DNA of 18,850 nt from Collinsella aerofaciens. GTDB taxonomy: Bacteria > Actinomycetota > Coriobacteriia > Coriobacteriales > Coriobacteriaceae. The notes under the pieces are model-generated. The model saw only the letters and a program-made list of their open reading frames with translations, made no database searches and was not told where the DNA came from. The first letter of the stretch is position 1, and the number at the start of each line of letters is the position of its first letter. Of this stretch, positions 1 to 6,249 are shown in pieces. The translations under genes were made by a program, and so were the position numbers. The stretch is taken from positions 1 through 18,850 of the forward strand of contig RPYR01000263.1 of assembly GCA_008671285.1 (NCBI GenBank), read 5' to 3'.

Positions 1-19
1 CATAATTAACAACTGACAT

Positions 20-751
20 ATGAGTTTGATAGAACAGTTGCGAGGCGCTATGGAAGAATCGATGCACGTCGGCGAGCAGGAAACGAGCCTACAGGACCAG
101 TCCTACCACACCATTCGACGCAAAATCGTCTACCTGGACTACAAACCGGGCGAAAAGCTGGGCGTCAAGCAACTTTGCGACGACCTGGATATGGGTCGCA
201 CGCCCGTGCGCGAGGCTTTGGTTCGCTTGGCGCAGGAAGGCCTGGTGCGCACCGTGCCCCAGAGCGGCACCTATGTCTCGCCCATCAACCTCACCCTTGC
301 CGAGAGTGCCTGTTACATCCGCGAGCATCTGGAAAAGCAGGTGATTGTGGAGTGCTGTGCGCGCGCCACGTCGGCCGGCATCGAGCAGCTCGACCGCGCC
401 ATCGTGCTGCAGGAAAAGGCCATGGCCGAAGAGGATCGCATCGGCTTCTTTTTGAGCGACAACCTCATGCATCACATGATTTTTAGCATCGCATGTCGCA
501 GCACCGTGTGGTCGTGGCTCGAAGAGACCAATGCCGACCTGGAGCGCTTCCGCTGGCTGCGCGCCGCCACGCAGGTTCTCGACAATCAGGACATCGTGAA
601 CGAGCACAAGCAGATTCGCCGCGCTATCGCCGGTCGCGACCCCATCGAAGCGAGCTTTTTGGTCAGCAAGCACCTGCATATGATGTTCCGCAACCAGACC
701 GAGGTTCTGGACCAGTTCCCCGAGTACTTCGAGACCAGCAAGCTCCGCTAA
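20..751 (+). CDS. GntR-family transcriptional regulator, FadR/FCD subfamily
   Basis: A 243-residue regulator with an N-terminal winged helix (about residues 28-90, with the typical GRTPVREALVRLAQEGLV recognition region) and a C-terminal all-helical FCD domain (about 95-225). The four residues that usually bind metal or carboxylate ligand in FCD domains appear present: D147, H151, H196 and H218. Such proteins usually repress catabolic genes and release DNA on binding an organic acid or sugar acid; the ligand here cannot be read. The start is uncertain: ATG at 20 has no clear ribosome site, while in-frame ATGs at 50 (preceded by GAGG) and 62 (preceded by GGAAGA) have better ones and keep the whole domain. 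The TAA stop overlaps the first bases of a dispersed repeat. The gene is convergent with glmS. Its target is not evident and may lie left of the window. Confidence 0.9.
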   Translation: MSLIEQLRGAMEESMHVGEQETSLQDQSYHTIRRKIVYLDYKPGEKLGVKQLCDDLDMGRTPVREALVRLAQEGLVRTVPQSGTYVSPINLTLAESACYIREHLEKQVIVECCARATSAGIEQLDRAIVLQEKAMAEEDRIGFFLSDNLMHHMIFSIACRSTVWSWLEETNADLERFRWLRAATQVLDNQDIVNEHKQIRRAIAGRDPIEASFLVSKHLHMMFRNQTEVLDQFPEYFETSKLR

Positions 752-800
752 CCTGCCAAATTGGGACAGGTTCATTTTGGAAGGTTTTATCTGGGCAAAT
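750..800 (+). repeat. Dispersed palindromic repeat, copy 1
   Basis: About 51 bp, starting AACCTGCCAAA, with an internal GGGACAGGTT and ending TTTTATCTGGGCAAAT. The left arm AACCTGCCAAA and the later TTTTGGAAGGTT are near inverted repeats, so it can fold. The same sequence recurs at 2924-2974 (inverted), 6128-6177 and 8217-8267. This copy begins inside the stop codon of the upstream regulator and lies just before the glmS terminator. It carries a C in GGTTCATTTTGG and an A in GGAAGG where other copies have T and C. Confidence 0.85.
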
Positions 801-805
801 GAAAC

Positions 806-839
806 AAGGCCCGGCTCCGCTGCAACGGAGCCGGGCCTT
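806..839 (-). terminator. Rho-independent terminator of glmS
   Basis: Perfect 14-bp stem (AAGGCCCGGCTCCG with CGGAGCCGGGCCTT) around a 6-nt loop. Read on the minus strand it is followed by TTGTTTCATTT, so it serves glmS, whose stop codon is about 24 nt before it. On the plus strand there is no T-run, so it is less convincing for the GntR gene. Confidence 0.85.
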
Positions 840-862
840 GGTCGCCAGAATGGCGGAACCAA

Positions 863-2710
863 CTACTCCACGGTAACGCTCTTTGCCAGGTTGCGGGGCT
901 GGTCGACGTCGCAGCCGCGCAGGATGGCGACCTCGCGGGCGAGCAGCTGCAGCGGGACGCTCGCCGTGATGGGGCTGAACACGTCGCGGACTGCTGGCAC
1001 GCGGATAATGCAGTCGGCGATTTTGTTGATCTCCTCGTCGCCCTCGGTGGCAACGACGATGACCTTGGCGCCGCGCGCCTTGCACTCCATAAGGTTCGAC
1101 ACGGTCTTGTCGTAGGTGGCACTCTTGGTGGCCACGGCGATGACAGGGAAGCCCGGGTCGATCAGGGCAATGGGGCCATGCTTCATCTCACCGGCGGCAT
1201 ATGCCTCGGCGTGCAGGTAGCTGACTTCCTTGAGCTTGAGCGCACCCTCGTAGGAAATAGCGGCACCCATGCCACGGCCCACGAACAGCGCCGACTGCGC
1301 GTCCTTGCACAGCAGGGCAGCCTCATGAACGGCCTCGGTTTGGGTATCCAAAATCCACTGGATCTGCTCGGCCGTATCGGAAAGCTCGCGGAACAGCATG
1401 CGCGCCTGCTTGGTGGTCAAGCGGTACTTGACCTGCGCCAGCAGCAGGGCCAAAAGCGTAAGGCTCACGACCTGGCCGATGAAGCTCTTGGTCGAGGCGA
1501 CCGCGATCTCCTTGTTGGCCTTGGTGTAGATGACGCCGTCGCTCTCACGCGCCACGGGGCTGCCCACCACGTTGGTGATGCCGAAGACCTTGGCACCCTT
1601 GATGCGCGCGTCGCGAATGGCGGCAAGGGTATCGGCCGTCTCGCCCGACTGGGACACGGCAACGACAAGCGTCGTCGGCGTAATGATGGGGTTGCGATAA
1701 CGGAACTCGCTGGCCGCCTCCACCTCGGTGGGGATGCGAGCCCAGCCCTCAATGAGATTCTTGGCAATGAGGCCAGCATGATAGCTGGTGCCGCAAGCGA
1801 TCACGTAGACGCGGTCGATGTCGTTGAGTTCCTCGAGCGAAAGGCCCAGCTCGTCGATGTCGAGCTCGCCGGCCGGCGTCATACGACCAACCAGCGTGTC
1901 GCGCACGACGCGCGGCTGCTCGTGAATCTCCTTGAGCATAAAGTCGGGATAACCGCCCTTTTCTGCCATGTCCAGGTCCCAGTCGATGTAGGTGACCTTG
2001 GGCTCGATAACGTTGCCGGCCTCGTCGGTGTACTCGACGCCTGTGGGCGTGAGCTTGGCAAACTGACCGTCCTCGAGCACCACGACATCGCGGGTGGCGT
2101 CGATGAGCGCGATGACATCGGAGGCGACATAGGCGCCGGTCTCGCCCACGCCGACCACGATCGGGGAATCCTTGCGGGCCACGGCGATCACGCCGGGCTC
2201 GTCAGCGCACACGGCGGCCAGACCATAGGCACCGACCACGTGGGTGCAAGCCTCGCGCACGGAGGCCATCAGGTCGTGCGTCTCGGCATAAGCCTCTTCG
2301 ATCAGATGCGCGAAGACCTCGGTATCGGTCTCGCTCTTAAAGTGGTGGCCGCGGCCCTCCAGCTCTTCGCGCAGCTCGGCGAAGTTCTCGATGATGCCGT
2401 TGTGGACGATGGCGATACGACCGTCGCAGCTGGTGTGGGGGTGAGCGTTAACGACGGAGGGCTTGCCGTGGGTGGCCCAACGGGTATGGCCGATACCGCA
2501 GGTAGCGTCGCTGTCGATGTTGGAAAGCTCGCTCTCCAGACCCGCGACCTTGCCCACGCGGCGGATGACGTCGAGGTGCGCCGCGGCGCCCTCGCCCACC
2601 TCGAGCGCGACGCCCGAGGAGTCATAGCCGCGATACTCCATACGCTTGAGGCCCGTGACCAGGATGTTCTTTGCAATATCAGAGCCGGTGTAGCCGACGA
2701 TTCCGCACAT
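863..2710 (-). CDS. glmS: Glutamine--fructose-6-phosphate aminotransferase (isomerizing)
   Basis: A 615-residue cytosolic enzyme, a normal length for GlmS. It makes glucosamine-6-phosphate from fructose-6-phosphate and glutamine, the first step to UDP-GlcNAc and peptidoglycan. The N-terminus MCGIVGY supplies the catalytic Cys2 of the class II glutaminase domain (about 1-230). Two SIS sugar-isomerase domains follow (about 290-420 and 460-600), and the C-terminus RNLAKSVTVE is the family signature that closes the sugar site. The ATG is preceded on the minus strand by AAGGGA at suitable spacing. The gene appears monocistronic, with its own terminator at 806-839, and is divergent from a LacI-family gene. 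The promoter region carries nested inverted repeats (2812-2845), suggesting control by a repressor, perhaps of amino-sugar supply. Nothing in its leader looks like the glmS ribozyme. Identification is secure. Confidence 0.98.
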   Translation of the reverse strand: MCGIVGYTGSDIAKNILVTGLKRMEYRGYDSSGVALEVGEGAAAHLDVIRRVGKVAGLESELSNIDSDATCGIGHTRWATHGKPSVVNAHPHTSCDGRIAIVHNGIIENFAELREELEGRGHHFKSETDTEVFAHLIEEAYAETHDLMASVREACTHVVGAYGLAAVCADEPGVIAVARKDSPIVVGVGETGAYVASDVIALIDATRDVVVLEDGQFAKLTPTGVEYTDEAGNVIEPKVTYIDWDLDMAEKGGYPDFMLKEIHEQPRVVRDTLVGRMTPAGELDIDELGLSLEELNDIDRVYVIACGTSYHAGLIAKNLIEGWARIPTEVEAASEFRYRNPIITPTTLVVAVSQSGETADTLAAIRDARIKGAKVFGITNVVGSPVARESDGVIYTKANKEIAVASTKSFIGQVVSLTLLALLLAQVKYRLTTKQARMLFRELSDTAEQIQWILDTQTEAVHEAALLCKDAQSALFVGRGMGAAISYEGALKLKEVSYLHAEAYAAGEMKHGPIALIDPGFPVIAVATKSATYDKTVSNLMECKARGAKVIVVATEGDEEINKIADCIIRVPAVRDVFSPITASVPLQLLAREVAILRGCDVDQPRNLAKSVTVE

Positions 2711-2811
2711 AAGATAAATCCCTTCGTTCGCGTGACTGCAAGACGTCCACGCACAAGGGGCGCTGAGACGTATAACGTTCGAGTATTGTACTCACGCAAA
2801 CGCAAGCTGAT

Positions 2812-2845
2812 ATACCAGAAGTGGTATCTCAACTTAGATACCACT
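2812..2845. promoter_or_regulatory. Nested inverted repeats, candidate operator for glmS
   Basis: Two overlapping palindromes share a half-site. ATACCA (2812-2817) pairs with TGGTAT (2822-2827). AGTGGTATCT (2820-2829) pairs perfectly with AGATACCACT (2836-2845) across CAACTT. The AGTGGT...ACCACT ends resemble operators of NagR/DasR-type GntR repressors that sense amino-sugar phosphates (family knowledge, by resemblance only). The cluster lies just upstream of the likely glmS -10 and would overlap its -35 region. No T-run follows on either strand, so a terminator is less likely. Confidence 0.5.
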
Positions 2846-2923
2846 CGATGCACACACGTCCAGCCGGTCCACACCACCACCCAGGTGCCCGCCCCCTCCG
2901 TGGTGGGCGCGCTGGCAATAGCG

Positions 2924-2974
2924 TTTGCCCAGATAAAACCTGCCAAAATAAACCTGTCCCTTTTTGGAAGGTTT
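2924..2974 (-). repeat. Dispersed palindromic repeat, copy 2 (inverted)
   Basis: Same element as at 750, 6128 and 8217 but in the opposite orientation. The minus strand reads AAACCTTCCAAAAAGGGAC at its start and TTTTATCTGGGCAAA at its end. It lies in the 5' region of the LacI-type gene and stops only a few bases before that gene's probable -10 box. Confidence 0.85.
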
Positions 2975-2978
2975 GGGA

Positions 2979-2987
2979 TGCTACAAT
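2979..2987 (+). promoter_or_regulatory. Probable extended -10 promoter of the LacI-type gene
   Basis: TGCTACAAT matches the extended -10 form TGN-TACAAT and lies about 35 nt before the ATG at 3023. There is no good -35 hexamer; that region is occupied by the end of repeat copy 2. Prediction by eye only. Confidence 0.4.
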
Positions 2988-3022
2988 CTGGCTTGTACTT
3001 GAAACGCATCAAAGGGGCCGCT

Positions 3023-4135
3023 ATGGCAAAGGTAAAAATCAGCGACGTCGCGCGCGAGGCCGGGGTTTCGTTGGGCACGGTTTCCAACGCGCTCAACCAC
3101 CCCGAAAAGCTGCGCCCCGAGACCCTCAAGCTCATCAACGAGACCATCAATCGCCTTGGCTACCTGCCCAACCAAAGCGCCCGTCAGCTCGCGGGCGGCG
3201 CCACCAAGTCCTTTGGCCTGGTGCTCCCCCGTCTCGATCACGGCTTTTCGCTCCAAATCGCCAGCGGCGCCCACAACGAGGCCCGCAAGCACGGCTACGA
3301 CTTGCTCATCGCCAACGCCGATAACGACGATATTCTCGAGGACCATTACCTGCGCTACTTTATGGGCACCCAGATGTCCGGCGTCATGGTTCAGCCCATG
3401 GCATCCCCCGACTGGCACCCCGCCATGACCAAGATGCCCGTGCCGATCGTCCATCTGGACATCCATTGCTCCGAGCCCGGCTACTACGTAGCGGCCGACA
3501 ACGAGGCCCAGGGTCGCATCATTGCCGAACTTGCTATCGCCCGCGGCACGCACCATATTGTCGTCGTCGGCCGAGCAGCATTTATGCAACTCACCCTGCG
3601 CGTCCTTGGCATTCATAAGGCGCTCGCCCTGCACCCCGATATCAAGATCGAAGTCATCGACGCCGGCGAATGGAATACCGCTGCCGACGGCTACGGCATC
3701 GGTGCCCAAATCGCCGAGCGCCCCGCGGACGAACGTCCCGATTTTGTCGTCGGCCTGACCGATGTGTTGGCCTCGGGCGTCGTTTCGGCACTGGTCAACA
3801 AGGGCATCTCTGTCCCCGGGCAAGTACGCGTGGCCGGATGCGACGGCAACCCGCTCGCTTGGAGCGGATCGGTCCCGCTCACTACGGTAGCGCCCCCGGG
3901 CTACGAGATTGGCCGCAAGGGTGTCCAACTGCTGATGGAGCAAATCGAGAACAAGGTCCCGACAAAGACCAAGCATATCCACGTCAGCTCTGCCGCGCGC
4001 ACCGTCACCGCGGTCACGGCCATCGAGGACATCAACCGCCAAGAACTCGTGCGGCCGTTCCTGCTGGAACGCGCCAGCACCCAGGCAAGCAGCCAGACCG
4101 ACGCCACGGCCATCAACCTCGGTGCGTATCTATAG
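3023..4135 (+). CDS. LacI-family transcriptional regulator
   Basis: A 370-residue regulator. Its N-terminal helix-turn-helix and hinge (about 3-60: ISDVAREAGVSLGTVSNALN, then LGYLPNQSARQLAGG) are classic LacI/PurR. They are followed by a periplasmic-binding-protein-like effector domain (about 63-340), which normally binds a sugar or nucleobase. The start at 3023 is set by AAAGGGG just upstream and by the usual MAKVKISDVA beginning. The open frame extends far upstream (from about 1178), but that part is antisense to glmS and has no coding merit. The C-terminal tail after about residue 345 is longer than usual and rich in Ala, Thr and Gln. It is divergent from glmS and followed by a strong terminator, so it is probably its own unit. 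Its target and effector cannot be read; glmS is possible but unsupported. Confidence 0.93.
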   Translation: MAKVKISDVAREAGVSLGTVSNALNHPEKLRPETLKLINETINRLGYLPNQSARQLAGGATKSFGLVLPRLDHGFSLQIASGAHNEARKHGYDLLIANADNDDILEDHYLRYFMGTQMSGVMVQPMASPDWHPAMTKMPVPIVHLDIHCSEPGYYVAADNEAQGRIIAELAIARGTHHIVVVGRAAFMQLTLRVLGIHKALALHPDIKIEVIDAGEWNTAADGYGIGAQIAERPADERPDFVVGLTDVLASGVVSALVNKGISVPGQVRVAGCDGNPLAWSGSVPLTTVAPPGYEIGRKGVQLLMEQIENKVPTKTKHIHVSSAARTVTAVTAIEDINRQELVRPFLLERASTQASSQTDATAINLGAYL

Positions 4136-4160
4136 CACGCCCGCAAGTATGCTAAGTCGC

Positions 4161-4210
4161 CGCTCAAGCAAAAGGGGCCCGACCATTGCCGGGCCCCTTT
4201 TGCTTGAGCG
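4161..4210. terminator. Bidirectional terminator between the LacI-type gene and the HAD gene
   Basis: A perfect 21-bp inverted repeat (arms 4161-4181 and 4190-4210, core AAAAGGGGCCCG with CGGGCCCCTTTT) around the 8-nt loop ACCATTGC. The TTTT in each arm gives a T-run on both strands. It lies between the convergent ends of the two genes. Confidence 0.88.
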
Positions 4211-4248
4211 CAAACGTGAGCAATCGCTCGTTTCAACGCCGCAATTTT

Positions 4249-4899
4249 CTAGCGCACAGTCTTGATTGCCGCCGCCAGGTCGAACAACGTATCGAGCACG
4301 GCCTCGCAGCCATCCACCACGTCCTGCGGCAGCGGCACGATATCGGGGACGGCAAAGACATGGCAGCCGGCCGTAATGCCCGAGACGCAACCGTTGCGCG
4401 AATCTTCGACCACGGCACATTCCTCGGGAGCAAAGCCCGCGCGCTCGCAGGCGAGCAGATACATCTCGGGGTCGGGCTTGCCGTGCACGACGTCCTCGCC
4501 ACACGTTACCGTTTCAAACTTGTCAAAGAGGCCAACCATCTTAAGGTTGCGCTCCGCCGTAACGAGGCGCGACGACGTCGCTAGACCCACGTGATAGCCC
4601 GCAGCCAGCAGCTCGTCTAGGCACTCGGCGGCGCCGGCCTTAAGCTCCAGCTCGGTCTTGACCATCTCGTCGCGAATCTCCTTGTGGCGGACATAGACCG
4701 CCTCGGTGGTTTCATGGCTGCCGTAATGCCTATCGAGGATGTCCATGACATCGGGCAGCGTGCGGCCGATAAACTGATGAATCAGCGCTTCATCAATCGC
4801 GAGCCCCAGCTCAGCGGCGCCTGCCTTCCAGGCCTTAATCCCCAAACGCTCGGTATCGACCAGCGTTCCATCCATGTCAAAAATAACAGCCTTGATCAT
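4249..4899 (-). CDS. HAD-superfamily phosphatase, beta-phosphoglucomutase-like
   Basis: A 216-residue protein starting MIKAVIFDMDGTLVDTE, which gives the nucleophile and acid/base aspartates D8 and D10 of the HAD fold. The other motifs are LATSS (motif II), HGKPDPE with its lysine (motif III) and CAVVEDSRNG (motif IV). A small helical cap lies between motifs I and II, as in the beta-phosphoglucomutase/phosphatase group that acts on small sugar phosphates. The start is chosen at 4899 because GGGGGA precedes it by five bases. An upstream in-frame ATG at 4986 would add 29 residues unlike the family. The substrate is unknown. It shares a terminator with the LacI-type gene and is divergent from larE, with no clear functional link to either. 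Confidence 0.88.
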   Translation of the reverse strand: MIKAVIFDMDGTLVDTERLGIKAWKAGAAELGLAIDEALIHQFIGRTLPDVMDILDRHYGSHETTEAVYVRHKEIRDEMVKTELELKAGAAECLDELLAAGYHVGLATSSRLVTAERNLKMVGLFDKFETVTCGEDVVHGKPDPEMYLLACERAGFAPEECAVVEDSRNGCVSGITAGCHVFAVPDIVPLPQDVVDGCEAVLDTLFDLAAAIKTVR

Positions 4900-5072
4900 A
4901 TCGGTCCCCCATCGACTCTCGCTGTCGCGTTGCTGCAACTCTACCGCATTTGGCAACTTGTATATAACGTATATGCCATATTGCACTTTCGTTACACAGA
5001 TAGAAGTCTTATGGCAAGTAACGCATTAGGATTATAGTTTTCGATCGAGTACTCAACGATAAGGAACGTTTC

Positions 5073-5951
5073 ATGATTTTAGACACCACGGCACCCGCAG
5101 AGGAGCTTCAAGACAAGCTATCGGCGCTCGAACAGCTGCTTTTGGCATACGGGCGCGTGGCTATCGGGTTTTCCGGTGGCGTCGACAGCAGCTTTTTGGC
5201 CGCCGTATGCGCCCGCATCATGCCTACCAATACCCTCCTCGTCCATCTCACCACGCCGCTCATCGGCACGCCCGAGCAGGCTTCGTTTGAGCAGTCCGTT
5301 GATGGGCAGGCCAATGAGGGGCCGCATTTTAAGCTCCCCGTGCTCAATCTTTCGGTGGATCAGCTGCAGCTCCCCCAAGTAGCCTGCAACGATACTAATC
5401 GCTGCTACCACTGCAAGCACGCCGGCTTTACCGCCATCGTCAACCACGCCAAGTCGCTCGGCTTTCCCACCGTCATCGATGGCAGCAATGCAAGCGATCG
5501 CGGTGACTACCGCCCCGGCATGCGTGCGGCAGAAGAGCTCGGCGTACGCTCACCCCTTATGGAGGTCGGCTTTACCAAGGACGAAGAGCGCGAGCTGCTG
5601 CGCGCATGGGGCTATCCCGTTTGGAACCTGCCGGCGGGAGCATGTCTTGCCACCCGCGTCCCCACGGGCGAGGAGCTTACACGCGAGAAGGTCGATTTAA
5701 TCCGCGCCTGCGAGGATTACCTGCACAATCTTGATCTGGCACAGGTACGCGCGCGCTTGGTCGGCGGCTGCATGCATATCGAGGCCGCACCCGCAGATGT
5801 CGCCAAGATTGCTGCCCTCGGTGGCAACGCCGTCGACGACAAGGGCAAGACCCCGCTGCCCGCCGCCATCGAGTCCGCGCTGCGCGAGCTGGGCTGCGAC
5901 CATATCTCCCCCGAGGTCACCCCCTACATTCACGGCAACATGAACCTTTAG
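5073..5951 (+). CDS. larE: ATP-dependent sulfur transferase LarE (nickel-pincer cofactor synthesis)
   Basis: A 292-residue PP-loop enzyme. LarE activates the carboxylates of pyridinium-3,5-dicarboxylate mononucleotide with ATP and inserts sulfur, making the precursor of the nickel pincer cofactor used by lactate racemase and related enzymes. The PP-loop SGGVDSS is at 34-40. The family segment PAGACLATRVPTG carries C191, aligned by eye with the sulfur-donor cysteine of the sacrificial enzyme. A second pair C111-x-x-C114 lies in RCYHCK; three such cysteines are seen in LarE types thought to hold an iron-sulfur cluster. AAGGA seven bases before the ATG supports the start. No larA, larB or larC is in the window, so partners must be elsewhere. 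It is followed by hairpins at 5952-5978 and 6030-6054. Confidence 0.93.
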   Translation: MILDTTAPAEELQDKLSALEQLLLAYGRVAIGFSGGVDSSFLAAVCARIMPTNTLLVHLTTPLIGTPEQASFEQSVDGQANEGPHFKLPVLNLSVDQLQLPQVACNDTNRCYHCKHAGFTAIVNHAKSLGFPTVIDGSNASDRGDYRPGMRAAEELGVRSPLMEVGFTKDEERELLRAWGYPVWNLPAGACLATRVPTGEELTREKVDLIRACEDYLHNLDLAQVRARLVGGCMHIEAAPADVAKIAALGGNAVDDKGKTPLPAAIESALRELGCDHISPEVTPYIHGNMNL

Positions 5952-5978
5952 GTTACGCCGTTTTACAAACGGCGTAAC
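5952..5978. repeat. Perfect hairpin directly after larE
   Basis: GTTACGCCGTTT and AAACGGCGTAAC form a 12-bp perfect stem with a TAC loop, starting one base after the larE stop. No T-run follows on the plus strand, so it may stabilise or help end the transcript rather than act alone as a terminator. Confidence 0.6.
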
Positions 5979-6029
5979 TGCTCGGCGCTGCGCGGGCTCC
6001 GGACACGGCAATCTGACGTTCAACTTCAC

Positions 6030-6063
6030 GGGCGCGACCAAAAGGTCAGCGCCCGCTTGTTTC
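6030..6063 (+). terminator. Probable terminator of larE
   Basis: GGGCGCGACC, loop AAAA, then GGTC-A-GCGCCC (a 10-bp stem with one bulged A) followed by GCTTGTTT. It is downstream of larE on the plus strand, after the first hairpin at 5952. Confidence 0.55.
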
Positions 6064-6127
6064 ACGTCACCTTACCGCACCCGGAGACCGCTCGCTCGCA
6101 TATGCTCAACCTGCACTGCGTTAACTG

Positions 6128-6177
6128 ACCCGCCAATAAGGGACAGGTTTATTTTGGCAGGTTTTATCTGGGGAAAT
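6128..6177 (+). repeat. Dispersed palindromic repeat, copy 3
   Basis: Begins ACCCGCCAATAAGGGACAGG, continues TTTATTTTGGCAGG and ends TTTTATCTGGGGAAAT. It is nearly identical to copy 4 at 8217 apart from the left arm. It lies between the converging ends of larE and the AlbA_2 gene. Confidence 0.85.
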
Positions 6178-6187
6178 ATCGCGAGGC

Positions 6188-6240
6188 AGTCGCCCCCCCC
6201 TAGCACCCATCTCACTTCGAGAGACACAAGAGGGGCGACT
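6188..6240. repeat. Inverted repeat with a C8 tract, downstream of the AlbA_2 gene
   Basis: AGTCGCCCC (6188-6196) is the exact reverse complement of GGGGCGACT (6232-6240), with a 35-nt interval that itself contains a small TCTC/GAGA hairpin. A run of eight C (6193-6200) overlaps the left arm. There is no clear T-run on either strand. It may be a structured 3' end of the minus-strand gene that ends at 6250. Confidence 0.45.
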
Positions 6241-6249
6241 CGGCTGCAT

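Larger units (their letters stand above)
2711..3022. other. Intergenic region between divergent glmS and the lacI-type gene
   Basis: A 312-bp gap without a gene. From left to right it holds the glmS leader and a possible glmS -10 (TACAAT on the minus strand, 2785-2790), the nested inverted repeats at 2812-2845, and a G/C-rich stretch with a loose CCACCAC/GTGGTGG hairpin (2874-2906). Dispersed repeat copy 2 (2924-2974) follows, then a probable extended -10 promoter for the LacI-type gene (2979-2987). Confidence 0.7.

Noticed and set aside
750..800. Repeat copy 1 as the terminator of the GntR/FCD gene
   Set aside because: The same sequence also lies upstream of genes at 2924 and 8217 and has a conserved non-pairing tail, so termination is not its general function, though it might contribute here.
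89..862. Minus-strand open frame antisense to the GntR/FCD gene
   Set aside because: The plus-strand protein has clear domains; the antisense product shows no motif and runs through the repeat and the glmS terminator.
2711..2810. glmS ribozyme or riboswitch in the glmS leader
   Set aside because: The leader is too short and shows none of the expected structured core. The inverted repeats there are symmetric operator-like sequences.
2812..2845. Terminator between glmS and the LacI-type gene
   Set aside because: The genes diverge there, so no terminator is expected, and no T-run follows on either strand.
1178..3022. Long open frame on the plus strand continuous with the LacI-type gene
   Set aside because: It is antisense to glmS, produced by GC-rich codon structure. 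The true start at 3023 has a good ribosome site and a standard LacI N-terminus.
2981..4042. Minus-strand open frame opposite the LacI-type gene
   Set aside because: Antisense mirror of a clear regulator gene; no motif.
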